The position numbers and the translations under genes were made by a program. 64,000 nucleotides of DNA from Polynucleobacter sp. HIN5 (GTDB lineage Bacteria > Pseudomonadota > Gammaproteobacteria > Burkholderiales > Burkholderiaceae): assembly GCF_030297555.1 (NCBI RefSeq), contig NZ_AP028136.1:310001-374000 (forward strand). The letters are read 5' to 3'. The notes beneath the pieces are model-generated. The model did no database searches. It saw nothing but the letters and a program-made list of their open reading frames with translations, and was not told the DNA's origin. Positions 8,905-17,101 of this stretch are shown piece by piece. Position 1 is the stretch's first letter, and every line of letters begins with the position of its first letter.

Positions 8905-9555
8905 TTATATCAACTTTTGTCTCAGTATCGCCTTACGATCCGGTGCGCTCTGACTTGCGTACACCATCGCTGGCTTTTCCAGCATTGGTGGTGTTATCGG
9001 TATTTTCAATTCCGGCACACTAATCCCAAATGCCAGTCGTGCGCACTGTTGTAGGGTTTTATGTCGCAACATCCGCCTCGGCATTTGATTCCAGATGGGA
9101 TGATCGGTTTTGAGTTCTGCGTAGTATTCCCGCACAGTCATCGGTTGGATGAGATCTGCGCGATAGATAGAGCACTCCATCCAAATCGGAATGCCCTCCT
9201 CGATTTCAGTGGCTTGACTAAAGGTGAGCCCCTTAAAACTGGGTTCCCGGTGGACCATGGCAATCCAGCCATCAATCGGTATATATACTTCATAGCTTCC
9301 ATCTAGATTGAGTTCCCAGTCAATCTGACCCAATATGGGATTGAGCTGATAGCGTTTAGCAACCCTTAGGATCAATTTCAAGACCTCTTTGGGAACTACC
9401 GCTTCTTTAGTCCAATCACTGAGTTCTTGAGTGATTATCCCAAAGGTATTGGCCACCTCCGTCACCAATGTATCCAGTTTGGGATCGCTGGGTGGATTGG
9501 GTGGATCCTCTTCCAAAAGATCCTCGGGTAAATCTTGAATGGATGCTCTCTTCAT
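8905..9555 (-). CDS. recT: RecT/Bet-family phage single-strand annealing protein
   Basis: A 216-residue protein with the RecT/Bet core: RYQLNPILGQIDW, then IPIDGWIAMVHREPSFKGL, then HPIWNQMPRRMLRHKTLQQC leading to ARLAFGI. The family anneals single-stranded DNA during phage recombination. Its ATG overlaps the exonuclease stop (ATGA), so the two are co-translated. No phage structural genes surround it. The final 20 residues are not recognisable, so a small C-terminal loss is possible. Confidence 0.87.
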   Translation of the reverse strand: MKRASIQDLPEDLLEEDPPNPPSDPKLDTLVTEVANTFGIITQELSDWTKEAVVPKEVLKLILRVAKRYQLNPILGQIDWELNLDGSYEVYIPIDGWIAMVHREPSFKGLTFSQATEIEEGIPIWMECSIYRADLIQPMTVREYYAELKTDHPIWNQMPRRMLRHKTLQQCARLAFGISVPELKIPITPPMLEKPAMVYASQSAPDRKAILRQKLI

Positions 9556-10571
9556 AAAGCCACCCCTTCCATTGCTTTTTCCTCAAGGATTAGTTCATAT
9601 GGCATCAGTTCCTCTGGTAAATCCTTCACTACAAACCGCCGACTGCTCTGAACTGGACTTTGGTAAGCCTTTACTAGCTCGGGATGCTCTAGACCCAAGC
9701 GTTTGGTATCAATCCGATAGGAAGCTTTCGGAGCCTTCCAGGTAATTACAGGTTTGCCAAGGTAAGTCAGCACTTCAGCATCCGCCATGGTTTCCATGAG
9801 GGCTTGCTTAATCCCATCAATTTGCACCTCTTCAACCTGAGTCTGAGACTCCAAGGCTTTGAGCTTTCGGATGAGTTCTAATGCTTCCGAGGAAGCTTCT
9901 AGCGTTTTACCAATACTCGCTCGCTGAAAGAGTGCTTGGCAATCATCAATGGATTGAGGCTTGGGCGGCATGTCTTTCTGAACATGCTCGGTCCAAAAGA
10001 AGGCGGCTTTCTCGAACATTAAGGACTCAAGCTCAACATCTCGGGTAACCGTATAGACCCTAAGATCTGACCCTCCCAAGAGCACGGCAACATCAATCTC
10101 TGATAGATTGGTAATGCCTAAGTACCACAAGCACTGACAGAGATAGGGTAGGGGAATGGCATCGGTTCCCGGTTCACCCCAATCACTTTGACTGTAATGA
10201 TTAGCGGTTTTGCATTCCAAAAGCTTCTTGGCATTAAGACCTCCGTCAGAATGAAAGAGAGGTAATTCTTTCTTCTCCAACACAAAGCGATCAATGTGCC
10301 CCACGCAAAAGGAATACTGAGGATGAGCCAGACCCTCTGAATGTTCAATCAGATGCTCTCCGGTGAGCAGAGCGTATTCATCGGCAATAAAGGACTCCGC
10401 AAACGAACCAAAGCGCAGGGCAAAACTATCTTTGTGATCTACGCGCTTCCCTGTTTTCTCCAACCACACATCCATGGCCGAGCAGTACTTGGAGACCCCG
10501 AGAATCGCTCCAATATCACTGCCACCTAGGAAAGAAGCCCGATTGTGTGTAAAATCTTGATTATTAAGCAT
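9552..10571 (-). CDS. YqaJ-family recombination exonuclease (lambda exonuclease fold)
   Basis: A 339-residue YqaJ viral recombinase. FLGGSDIGAILG lies near the N-terminus, and the PD-(D/E)xK nuclease residues appear as GHIDRF and LLECKTAN, followed by PLPYLCQCLWYLG. Such enzymes resect double-stranded DNA to load the partner annealing protein encoded immediately downstream. The C-terminal third resembles a coiled segment of the phage exonuclease group. Transcription is from the AT-rich region shared with the HTH gene. Confidence 0.87.
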   Translation of the reverse strand: MLNNQDFTHNRASFLGGSDIGAILGVSKYCSAMDVWLEKTGKRVDHKDSFALRFGSFAESFIADEYALLTGEHLIEHSEGLAHPQYSFCVGHIDRFVLEKKELPLFHSDGGLNAKKLLECKTANHYSQSDWGEPGTDAIPLPYLCQCLWYLGITNLSEIDVAVLLGGSDLRVYTVTRDVELESLMFEKAAFFWTEHVQKDMPPKPQSIDDCQALFQRASIGKTLEASSEALELIRKLKALESQTQVEEVQIDGIKQALMETMADAEVLTYLGKPVITWKAPKASYRIDTKRLGLEHPELVKAYQSPVQSSRRFVVKDLPEELMPYELILEEKAMEGVAL

Positions 10572-10606
10572 TTTTTAATCCTTTCATATTAATAATTAAT
10601 AGATAC

Positions 10607-10623
10607 TTAGTAATTATTACTAA
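10607..10623. promoter_or_regulatory. 17-bp palindrome between divergent exonuclease and HTH genes
   Basis: TTAGTAATTATTACTAA is a perfect palindrome with one central base. It lies 19 bases before the HTH start and 36 before the exonuclease start, in very AT-rich DNA. The placement fits an operator bound by the small HTH regulator, controlling both directions. Binding is inferred from position only. Confidence 0.5.
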
Positions 10624-10641
10624 TAATATATTAAAAATAAC

Positions 10642-10878
10642 TTGATTACAAGCGATCAAATTCGTGCTGCTCGAGCCTTGTTGCGATGGAGCGGGAAGGA
10701 CTTGGCTGATAAAACAGGTCTAGGTTTTTCTACTTTGATGCGTTTAGAGGTACTTGAGGGAGTACCTAGTGCTCAGGCAAAAACACTAGAGATCATTCAA
10801 AAGACTTTTGAAGAGGCTGGAGTTGAATTCATTGGTACCCCTGAATCTGGAGCAGGGGTGCGGTGGAAAATCCAATAA
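10642..10878 (+). CDS. Small XRE-family HTH transcriptional regulator
   Basis: A 78-residue helix-turn-helix protein (IRAARALLRWSGKDLADKTG, then STLMRLE) of the type often found beside prophage and island genes. It consists of the DNA-binding domain plus a short tail (GVEFI, GVRWK). The TTG at 10642 is the only start that retains the first helix. It is divergent from the RecT/exonuclease pair with a palindrome between them, so it is probably their local repressor. Confidence 0.8.
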   Translation: MITSDQIRAARALLRWSGKDLADKTGLGFSTLMRLEVLEGVPSAQAKTLEIIQKTFEEAGVEFIGTPESGAGVRWKIQ

Positions 10879-11120
10879 GTAATTTTAAATTGCTTCAAAT
10901 CCGCTATTCGGGCCATGCGAACCGCAGAATATTAAAAATTCTGGATTTCTAATTATTTAATATTCCCCACCGCAAATATCGGCGGCGACCTCTCATGCAA
11001 GTTGATCATCCGTGCGGGGACTGTCGCCAAATAGCATCCGCTGTGAGTTTTGGTATTTCATGATAATTTACTGGCCATACTAATCACTTGGACTTTGATG
11101 ACTCTATCAAAACGTTTGAT

Positions 11121-11612
11121 ATGACATCCATCACATTTCCATTGCATCCAGCGCTGATGTATCGCAAGCGCTCTATTCGGCGTGAAGTACGCGAAGCACT
11201 CACGCGCTACCAATTCCCAAGCGAGGTTTTTAAACAGGTCGAAGATATTCTGGTGCGGCAGATTCGCATCTCACGGCTAATAAATCGCCATGTTCCAGCC
11301 ACGCGCTTTAAAAATACCCAGGATGTGCTCGACCGTTTTGATGCGGAGCGCTTTGTGTGGCCCAAAGGTCGGGGTCGTAAAAATGAGGATCTCAAGCGCG
11401 CCCACCTGATGTCGACTTTATTTCGGGTGTGGGTGATTGGTTTTGGCGAGGAGCCCAAAATTAACAATAGGGGCTTTGCCCGCACCCCGTTTGTGCAATT
11501 TGCCCATCTGATTTTGCGCCATGAGGGCATTGGGAAGCTAGAGATGCACTTAGAAGGCTATCAATCCTATCGCAAAAGAGCATTGCAAGGCGTGTCAGTC
11601 ACCGCAGCTTAA
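11121..11612 (+). CDS. Hypothetical protein
   Basis: A 163-residue protein from the ATG at 11121; a TTG at 11088 would add 11 residues. I do not recognise the family. It is basic, with many Arg/Lys in the first half (RKRSIRREVREALTR), a KGRGRK stretch in the middle and no membrane segment or signal peptide. It may be an all-helical nucleic-acid-associated protein, but no motif proves it. It is separated from the HTH gene by about 240 bases in which I see no gene, only an AT-rich inverted segment. Confidence 0.6.
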   Translation: MTSITFPLHPALMYRKRSIRREVREALTRYQFPSEVFKQVEDILVRQIRISRLINRHVPATRFKNTQDVLDRFDAERFVWPKGRGRKNEDLKRAHLMSTLFRVWVIGFGEEPKINNRGFARTPFVQFAHLILRHEGIGKLEMHLEGYQSYRKRALQGVSVTAA

Positions 11613-11728
11613 TGGCGAGAGCAAAATCTCGCGATTAAACGGGGGGTAGTTTTGCCCTTTTGGGCCTTACCAACTCTTGTTTTTCTTTCTATATTTGATG
11701 CTCCGATAACCCTTATTAAGGAGCAAGC

Positions 11729-12658
11729 ATGACACAAGCAAATGTAATTGCCATTCAAGCCATCACCGAGATCACTGGTGATGATTATGTAACCTCGAAT
11801 CAAGAGCTGGCGGTCACTGAGATGCCAAAAACCAAGATCGATCGTAAGCCAGCGAATAAGTCAGGACCTAAATCTCAGGCGGGCAAACAAAAATCTGCGC
11901 GCAATGCCTTTAAAAGCGGCTTTTTTAGTAAAGGCCTTTTGCCTTGGGAAGATGCTAAGCGTCAAGAAGCGCAGTGGCAAGCATTAGTGGACTATTGGGG
12001 TGCGCATGATCCCGCCCGGGTGGGCTTACTTCGCGGTTTGGAGTTTGCTCTCTTGCAGCAAGAGCGCCTCATGGTGATCGAGCGCGATAAGATTTTGGGA
12101 GCGATGCAATCGGTTGATGTGGCCTTGGAATTTTGTAAGCGCGCTGGTTTATCGACGATTACCTACATGAACCTGCCCACCTGGTTTTTCACCATCGACG
12201 ATGAGGGTGAAAAAGAGTGGGCAATCACTGTTGGGAATATTTGTTTGGAGGCGCTTCATTTAAAAGAGCAGTACCACGATCGCTTAGTTGGGCAGATTCC
12301 AAAAGACTATCCGCATTTATACAGGTATGTCATGGATCAACACAAAACGAGCCCCTCGTTTTTGATTGCCCTGGGGCAGGTCTATAAACAACAGACGCCT
12401 ATTTTGAATCTCGCGGCTCTGATTAATGAATTGTACGAGCGCTACCCACACCATTTGACCTGGGCACAGGCCCCCGAGCGGTATCAATTGCTCATCAATG
12501 GTTTACGTTCGGACGTGACTGAGAAGTTAGTGGACGTTGATAAGAGTTATGCGCGCGCCGCCGCGATTCAAAATCGTGTCCTCAAATCACTTGCTGGATT
12601 GGCCGCCATGAATCAGCAAGAAGTCCAGGCATCGGCCGCTAAGCGCTTATCGGAGTGA
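11729..12658 (+). CDS. Hypothetical protein with RNAFKSG motif
   Basis: A 309-residue protein with a clear AAGGAG ribosome site before the ATG. Residues about 45-75 are Lys/Gly/Ser-rich and contain SGPKSQAGKQKSARNAFKSG, the short basic motif (RNAxKHG-like) seen at the N-termini of many uncharacterised bacterial and phage proteins. The rest is predicted helical with no recognised domain. The basic segment could bind nucleic acid. Its position beside the phage recombination pair suggests an island, though gene order alone cannot show it. Confidence 0.65.
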   Translation: MTQANVIAIQAITEITGDDYVTSNQELAVTEMPKTKIDRKPANKSGPKSQAGKQKSARNAFKSGFFSKGLLPWEDAKRQEAQWQALVDYWGAHDPARVGLLRGLEFALLQQERLMVIERDKILGAMQSVDVALEFCKRAGLSTITYMNLPTWFFTIDDEGEKEWAITVGNICLEALHLKEQYHDRLVGQIPKDYPHLYRYVMDQHKTSPSFLIALGQVYKQQTPILNLAALINELYERYPHHLTWAQAPERYQLLINGLRSDVTEKLVDVDKSYARAAAIQNRVLKSLAGLAAMNQQEVQASAAKRLSE

Positions 12659-12673
12659 GTGTTTTAAAAAACG

Positions 12674-12706
12674 AACCCCTGAATTCATCAGCGAAATCAG
12701 GGGGTT
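12674..12706 (+). terminator. Hairpin after the RNAFKSG gene
   Basis: AACCCCTGA pairs with TCAGGGGGTT (one bulged G) around a 14-base loop, starting 16 bases past the stop. The following bases are only weakly T-rich, so it is a plausible but not ideal terminator. It lies between two converging genes. Confidence 0.45.
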
Positions 12707-12753
12707 AGCATTTAGCGGATCGATCAATTGGGCAAAAGGATTATTTGGATCTA

Positions 12754-13869
12754 TCAGTCGATTGATTTACTGATTGATTTACTTTTTTTTGGGGGGCTGC
12801 CTAACCAATTGGGAGTGCGAAAGGTGACGATTTGTCGATAGGTGAGGTTATAGAGAATTACAAAAACCACGGCACTTGCCATGAGCGCTGGGGTGGAGTT
12901 CCACCATAAAAGCGCTGGAATGACACCTACGCTTGAGAGCACCCAAAGGTAGGGGGAGGTTTTGGCATTGGCCCAATAGGACTGATCACCTGGGTGCGCC
13001 CAGCGCATAATGCGTCGGTAAATGAGACTATGAAAATGCGCACCATCGGGCAGACCCGGGTTCTTGCCTTGATGGACACTACGTCGCCAAATCGTAAAGA
13101 GCGTTTCAAAAATCGGATAGGCATTGACCATGATGGCAAACCAGGGCGAGACGCTGGAATTGCGCGCGACTAACGCAATCGATAGCACAGCAATGACAAA
13201 GCCAATCAGATAGGCTCCACCGTCGCCTAAAAAAATGAGACCCCTTGGATAGTTCCAAAGAAAAAACCCTGCAATTGCACCGATTAGAATGAATGCAAGA
13301 TGCAGTACCAAGGGATCACTCACCTTAAAGGCTACATAGGCAATCGCAAGGCAAGTAATAATGGCGACCATGCTGGCAAGTCCATTAAAGCCATCAATAA
13401 TGTTATAGGCGTTCGAGAGCCCCGTAACCCCAAAGGCTAAAAAAAGGATTACAAACCAGGGGTGATTCAGCCAAACGTCAAGTGCGCCAAAACCAAAGCG
13501 CATGGTGGTGATATCAAAAAACCATAAAAATAGAAGACCCGCGATAAAGCCGGCAAGGAGTCGCATTTTCACACCCACGCGTTTGGTGAGATCTTCCGCA
13601 ATGCCGGCGATAAAGACGGGAAGGCTGGCAACCAATACCAGCACGAGGAGCATGCCAAGCGTTGGGTTGACGATCCATTGGTAGAGCGTTGCAATCGCAA
13701 TTCCCATTAATATGGCCACGCCACCGATACGAGGGGTGATGGCTGTATGAAACTTTTGGGGACCATCAAAATCATGATCGCCACTGACATGATTATGCAA
13801 ATGCTGATAGCGAATTACAAAGCCGGTGAGGATAACGCTCGTCGCAAAAGAGAGGATTAATAACCACAT
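12754..13869 (-). CDS. MraY/WecA-family undecaprenyl-phosphate sugar-1-phosphate transferase
   Basis: A polytopic membrane protein of about 371 residues with some ten hydrophobic segments. Family motifs are DGPQKFHTAITPRIGG, NAYNIIDGFNGLASM and FLGDGGAYLIGF, with HFHSLIYRR in the last cytoplasmic loop. These enzymes transfer a HexNAc 1-phosphate from a UDP-sugar to undecaprenyl phosphate, starting O-antigen or capsule synthesis. The ATG at 13869 is preceded by an in-frame GTG at 13872. Because MraY needs its own muropeptide motifs, a WecA-like role is preferred. Confidence 0.87.
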   Translation of the reverse strand: MWLLILSFATSVILTGFVIRYQHLHNHVSGDHDFDGPQKFHTAITPRIGGVAILMGIAIATLYQWIVNPTLGMLLVLVLVASLPVFIAGIAEDLTKRVGVKMRLLAGFIAGLLFLWFFDITTMRFGFGALDVWLNHPWFVILFLAFGVTGLSNAYNIIDGFNGLASMVAIITCLAIAYVAFKVSDPLVLHLAFILIGAIAGFFLWNYPRGLIFLGDGGAYLIGFVIAVLSIALVARNSSVSPWFAIMVNAYPIFETLFTIWRRSVHQGKNPGLPDGAHFHSLIYRRIMRWAHPGDQSYWANAKTSPYLWVLSSVGVIPALLWWNSTPALMASAVVFVILYNLTYRQIVTFRTPNWLGSPPKKSKSISKSID

Positions 13870-14091
13870 CACTTCATTATAAATCTTAAAACGAATTCAT
13901 TCCAAAAATTTAGGATCTAAACCAAGGCTGCAACTTATAGTTTTGAAACATATTCAAAGATGAAGGTGCTGGATCAACTACATCAAAAAATTAAAGTAAA
14001 AATACCTAAAGTAGTATTATTGATATTAGAATCACCTTTCCTTCGTAAACTCCCTTTCCTGGGTGGGGGTCAATAATTTGAGGTTAATTAA

Positions 14092-16608
14092 GTGTTTAGA
14101 TTAAAAAACTCCGTATCCCATATTGCGCTTTGCATATTCCTTGGTGTTTTTTGGGGTTCGGCAAGTTATGCCCAATCAACATTTCTAATACAAGAAGACG
14201 CAACCTTAAGTTATGACGCAAATACCAGTACTTATTACGTGACCGATAGCAATGGCACGTTTCCTGCTTCATTCCCCTTAGGATTTATTAACGCAACCAT
14301 TCCAACCGCTCCTGTCACGGTCAACATTGATGTTGGCAATACTTCTCCATCCAATACATACCCATCGTCTAATATTGAATATTTAATTATTGATAGCGAT
14401 AGCATCAACATCAATGCTATTTCAGGTTTTATGCCCATCCAAAATGGCAATCTGCTTTCCGCGGGTTATAACATTGATAATGTAGTGGTAGCAAGAGATG
14501 TGGTATTTTCATATCCTTCATTACTATTGAATACGACAGTCCCTTTAATTAGCAATAACGGCACTATAGGACTGATTGAAAATCTAGGCTCGCTCACCAA
14601 TACCTATACTGGTATTTACAACACTGGTACTATTAATCAGATTACTAACACGGGCACCATCTCCGTATATGATGAAAGTACTATCAAAAATACTAATGGT
14701 GCAACGATTAACAGTATTGTTAACGGTGGAAACATTTTAGCCACTGGAATTACTGGACTTCAACCAAATATCGGTATCGAAAATACTAGTTTTTCCACAA
14801 TCGGTAGCATACAAAATACGGGGACTATTGCGGGTGATTCAGGTGGATCTGGAAATAACACTTTTGGTATCCTGAACAGCGCTGTAAATTCTATAACTAC
14901 TGTTACAAATTCAGGAGTAATCTCAGCAACGGGAGATGCTACTGCAGGTTATGCGCAAGCTATTGGAAACTATGGCTCAGTTACAAATATCACCAATCTC
15001 TCTGGCGGCCAAATTACTGCAACATCTCCGTATTCCGGTCTTGGCGGTGGTGCCTGGGGTATTTACAATGGAACCCTGATATCTGGAACAATTACAAATG
15101 CAGGAACTATTTCAGCTTATGGCTCTATAACTGCATATGGTATTCAAAATGAAGGTACGATCGCCGCGATAAGTAATACTGGACTTATTACTGGAGCAGG
15201 GTATGGTATCGACAATACTGCGACTGGAACCATAACCACAATAACCAACGATATTGGGGGAGCAATCAGTGGTGCCCTCGCCAGTATTAATAACCTTGGA
15301 ACAATCAATACACTGAATAACGCTCAGGATAGTTTGACCTTCACTGGGCGTCTTCCTCAAAATTACGGAATCATTCTCGGCTCTACTGCATCCGCTTATG
15401 GTAAGTTGACAGTAACCTCTGCAACCAGCTGGGATGGTGCAAGTGGCACTACTAACTTCGGTATTTATGGTGGCTCAGTAAAGTCTACTCGCTATGCTGG
15501 AGTTATTTCTGGTGTGACTGCCAGCCTACTTACTTCATCATCATTGACTGGAACGTATACCAGTGGCGGCAAGACCTATGCTTATACCCTCGCTTTAGAG
15601 TCGGGTAGCGTTGATGTTTGGGAATTATTATTTCCAACCTACTACGCCGGGCCTTCGATCGCCAATACCAATCAATCTTTAGTTAACACCGCTTCTGTAT
15701 TGCAAGGCACCTATGCATTACAAAACTCAATACTTGCTAATAGCTTTACTTATGACTGTAATGTCTTTGGTGCCAATAATGTCTGCGTGTCTGCAGGCGG
15801 TCGTAATACTGCTGTTCAAGCCGCAAATGGTCTGAATAATACAAGCGCACTCCTCATTGCTGCTTATCGCCTCACTAAAAATTTCCGTATTGGCGCTTAT
15901 GCTGACCAAAATTTATCAGTGACCAATCCGGGCGGTACTGTGAACTTGGGTAACAGCACACCGCTTGTTGGCCTTTTCGGCGCTTGGAATCAACGTCTAA
16001 ACGGTACTGGTGCTGAAGTCAAAGTAGCGGCCGCATATGGTCAAAAGAATGCGACCATCACTCGCTCAGCAGTCGGTTCTGGAGATGGCGCCTCAGAAGC
16101 GGGATCTGGCTCATCCCAGCTCAATAGCTTAGGTGTGCAAGCAACGGCTAAATATGGCTTTGGAATTACTCAAGACCTGATTGTCTCCCCGTATTTTGGT
16201 GTGCGCTATACCCAAAATAACATGGGTGGCTATACCGAAGCAACATCAAGCTCAGTGACCGCACCGCTTACGTATTCCGCCTTAAATACCAATGCCACGA
16301 CTGCATTGGCTGGAATTGGTGCTAGCTATCGAGTAACCCCAAGCTTAACGACCTTTGCAAGTGCTGGTGTTGAAACTGATACTAATACTGCTAATGGCAC
16401 CTATACCGCCAGCAATGCGTCGATTGGTGCGCTTACGCCGGTGAACTTTAATGCCAATCCTGTCAAAACCAGATCCACTGCAACGCTCGGTGGCTATTAC
16501 GATATCCTCAAGAACCAACGCATTGGCATCACTGGTATCTATCGACAAGAAGCCTATCAGGCCGTATCTACAACTACAGTGCTGGCGACCTACACGATTG
16601 GTTTTTAG
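14092..16608 (+). CDS. Autotransporter outer-membrane protein with NTGTI-type beta-helix passenger
   Basis: An 838-residue type V secreted protein. A Sec signal peptide spans residues 1-27, cleaved after ASYA. Residues about 140-450 carry degenerate repeats (NTGTI, NSGVI, NAGTI, NEGTI) of a beta-helix passenger. The last 280 or so residues form the autotransporter beta-barrel, ending in TYTIGF with the C-terminal Phe needed for BAM recognition. It starts with GTG. No obvious protease or adhesin catalytic motif is present, so its exposed role is unknown. Confidence 0.85.
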   Translation: MFRLKNSVSHIALCIFLGVFWGSASYAQSTFLIQEDATLSYDANTSTYYVTDSNGTFPASFPLGFINATIPTAPVTVNIDVGNTSPSNTYPSSNIEYLIIDSDSININAISGFMPIQNGNLLSAGYNIDNVVVARDVVFSYPSLLLNTTVPLISNNGTIGLIENLGSLTNTYTGIYNTGTINQITNTGTISVYDESTIKNTNGATINSIVNGGNILATGITGLQPNIGIENTSFSTIGSIQNTGTIAGDSGGSGNNTFGILNSAVNSITTVTNSGVISATGDATAGYAQAIGNYGSVTNITNLSGGQITATSPYSGLGGGAWGIYNGTLISGTITNAGTISAYGSITAYGIQNEGTIAAISNTGLITGAGYGIDNTATGTITTITNDIGGAISGALASINNLGTINTLNNAQDSLTFTGRLPQNYGIILGSTASAYGKLTVTSATSWDGASGTTNFGIYGGSVKSTRYAGVISGVTASLLTSSSLTGTYTSGGKTYAYTLALESGSVDVWELLFPTYYAGPSIANTNQSLVNTASVLQGTYALQNSILANSFTYDCNVFGANNVCVSAGGRNTAVQAANGLNNTSALLIAAYRLTKNFRIGAYADQNLSVTNPGGTVNLGNSTPLVGLFGAWNQRLNGTGAEVKVAAAYGQKNATITRSAVGSGDGASEAGSGSSQLNSLGVQATAKYGFGITQDLIVSPYFGVRYTQNNMGGYTEATSSSVTAPLTYSALNTNATTALAGIGASYRVTPSLTTFASAGVETDTNTANGTYTASNASIGALTPVNFNANPVKTRSTATLGGYYDILKNQRIGITGIYRQEAYQAVSTTTVLATYTIGF

Positions 16609-16810
16609 GCCCATGTAATTGGTTAACTTAGCTGTGGATAAATATTAAGGGTAAATATTTGCCGCAATGGCGGCTTGAAAATTTGTTGATGTAAATTTAA
16701 ACGCTAATAAATGTTTAAACTCATCTAGGCTTCTTATCTTATTTTCAGAACCCGCAAACGATCATCGTAAAAATGATCGCGTTTGATAAATCAATATAGT
16801 TTATAGCGGT

Positions 16811-16836
16811 GTGTAAACCATGCGACCGGTTTACAC
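16811..16836. other. Hairpin between autotransporter and tRNA-Lys
   Basis: GTGTAAACC pairs with GGTTTACAC (9 bp) around an 8-base loop. It lies 12 bases beyond the 3' end of the minus-strand tRNA-Lys, where a terminator for the tRNA would be expected, but there is no T-run on that strand. A second imperfect hairpin (AAACGATCAT with ATGATCGCGTTT) lies at about 16757-16784 and could end either transcript. No gene is visible in 16609-16847. Confidence 0.4.
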
Positions 16837-16847
16837 CCGCTTTGTAA

Positions 16848-16923
16848 TGGTGGGTCGGGCGAGACTCGAACTCGCGACCAACGGATTAAAAGTCCGCTGC
16901 TCTACCGACTGAGCTACCGACCC
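16848..16923 (-). tRNA. tRNA-Lys (anticodon TTT)
   Basis: On the minus strand the sequence folds as a 76-nt cloverleaf: acceptor GGGTCGG/CCGACCC, D-loop AGCTCAGTCGGTAGAGC, anticodon loop CTTTTAA (anticodon TTT), T-arm GCGAGTTCGAGTCTCGC, and an encoded CCA. It reads both AAA and AAG lysine codons. It stands alone between the autotransporter and the amidase gene. Confidence 0.97.
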
Positions 16924-17101
16924 AGTGTGGTGTTGCTAGATTCAAAACTGAACGAGCAAGAAATTTGCCAAATGAGAATGCTGCATGAAAACCGCTTTAA
17001 TTCATTAATTTAGCAAAACCAAGATTATAGCAAGATGTTGGGAGCTTACTGGGTCCCCCGTTTTGACTTCTGGCTTATCTTCACCTGACGATGAATTGCT
17101 C

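Noticed and set aside
8758..9054. 98-codon frame spanning the end of the sugar transferase and recT
   Set aside because: It overlaps two recognisable genes and has no family resemblance; a shadow frame.
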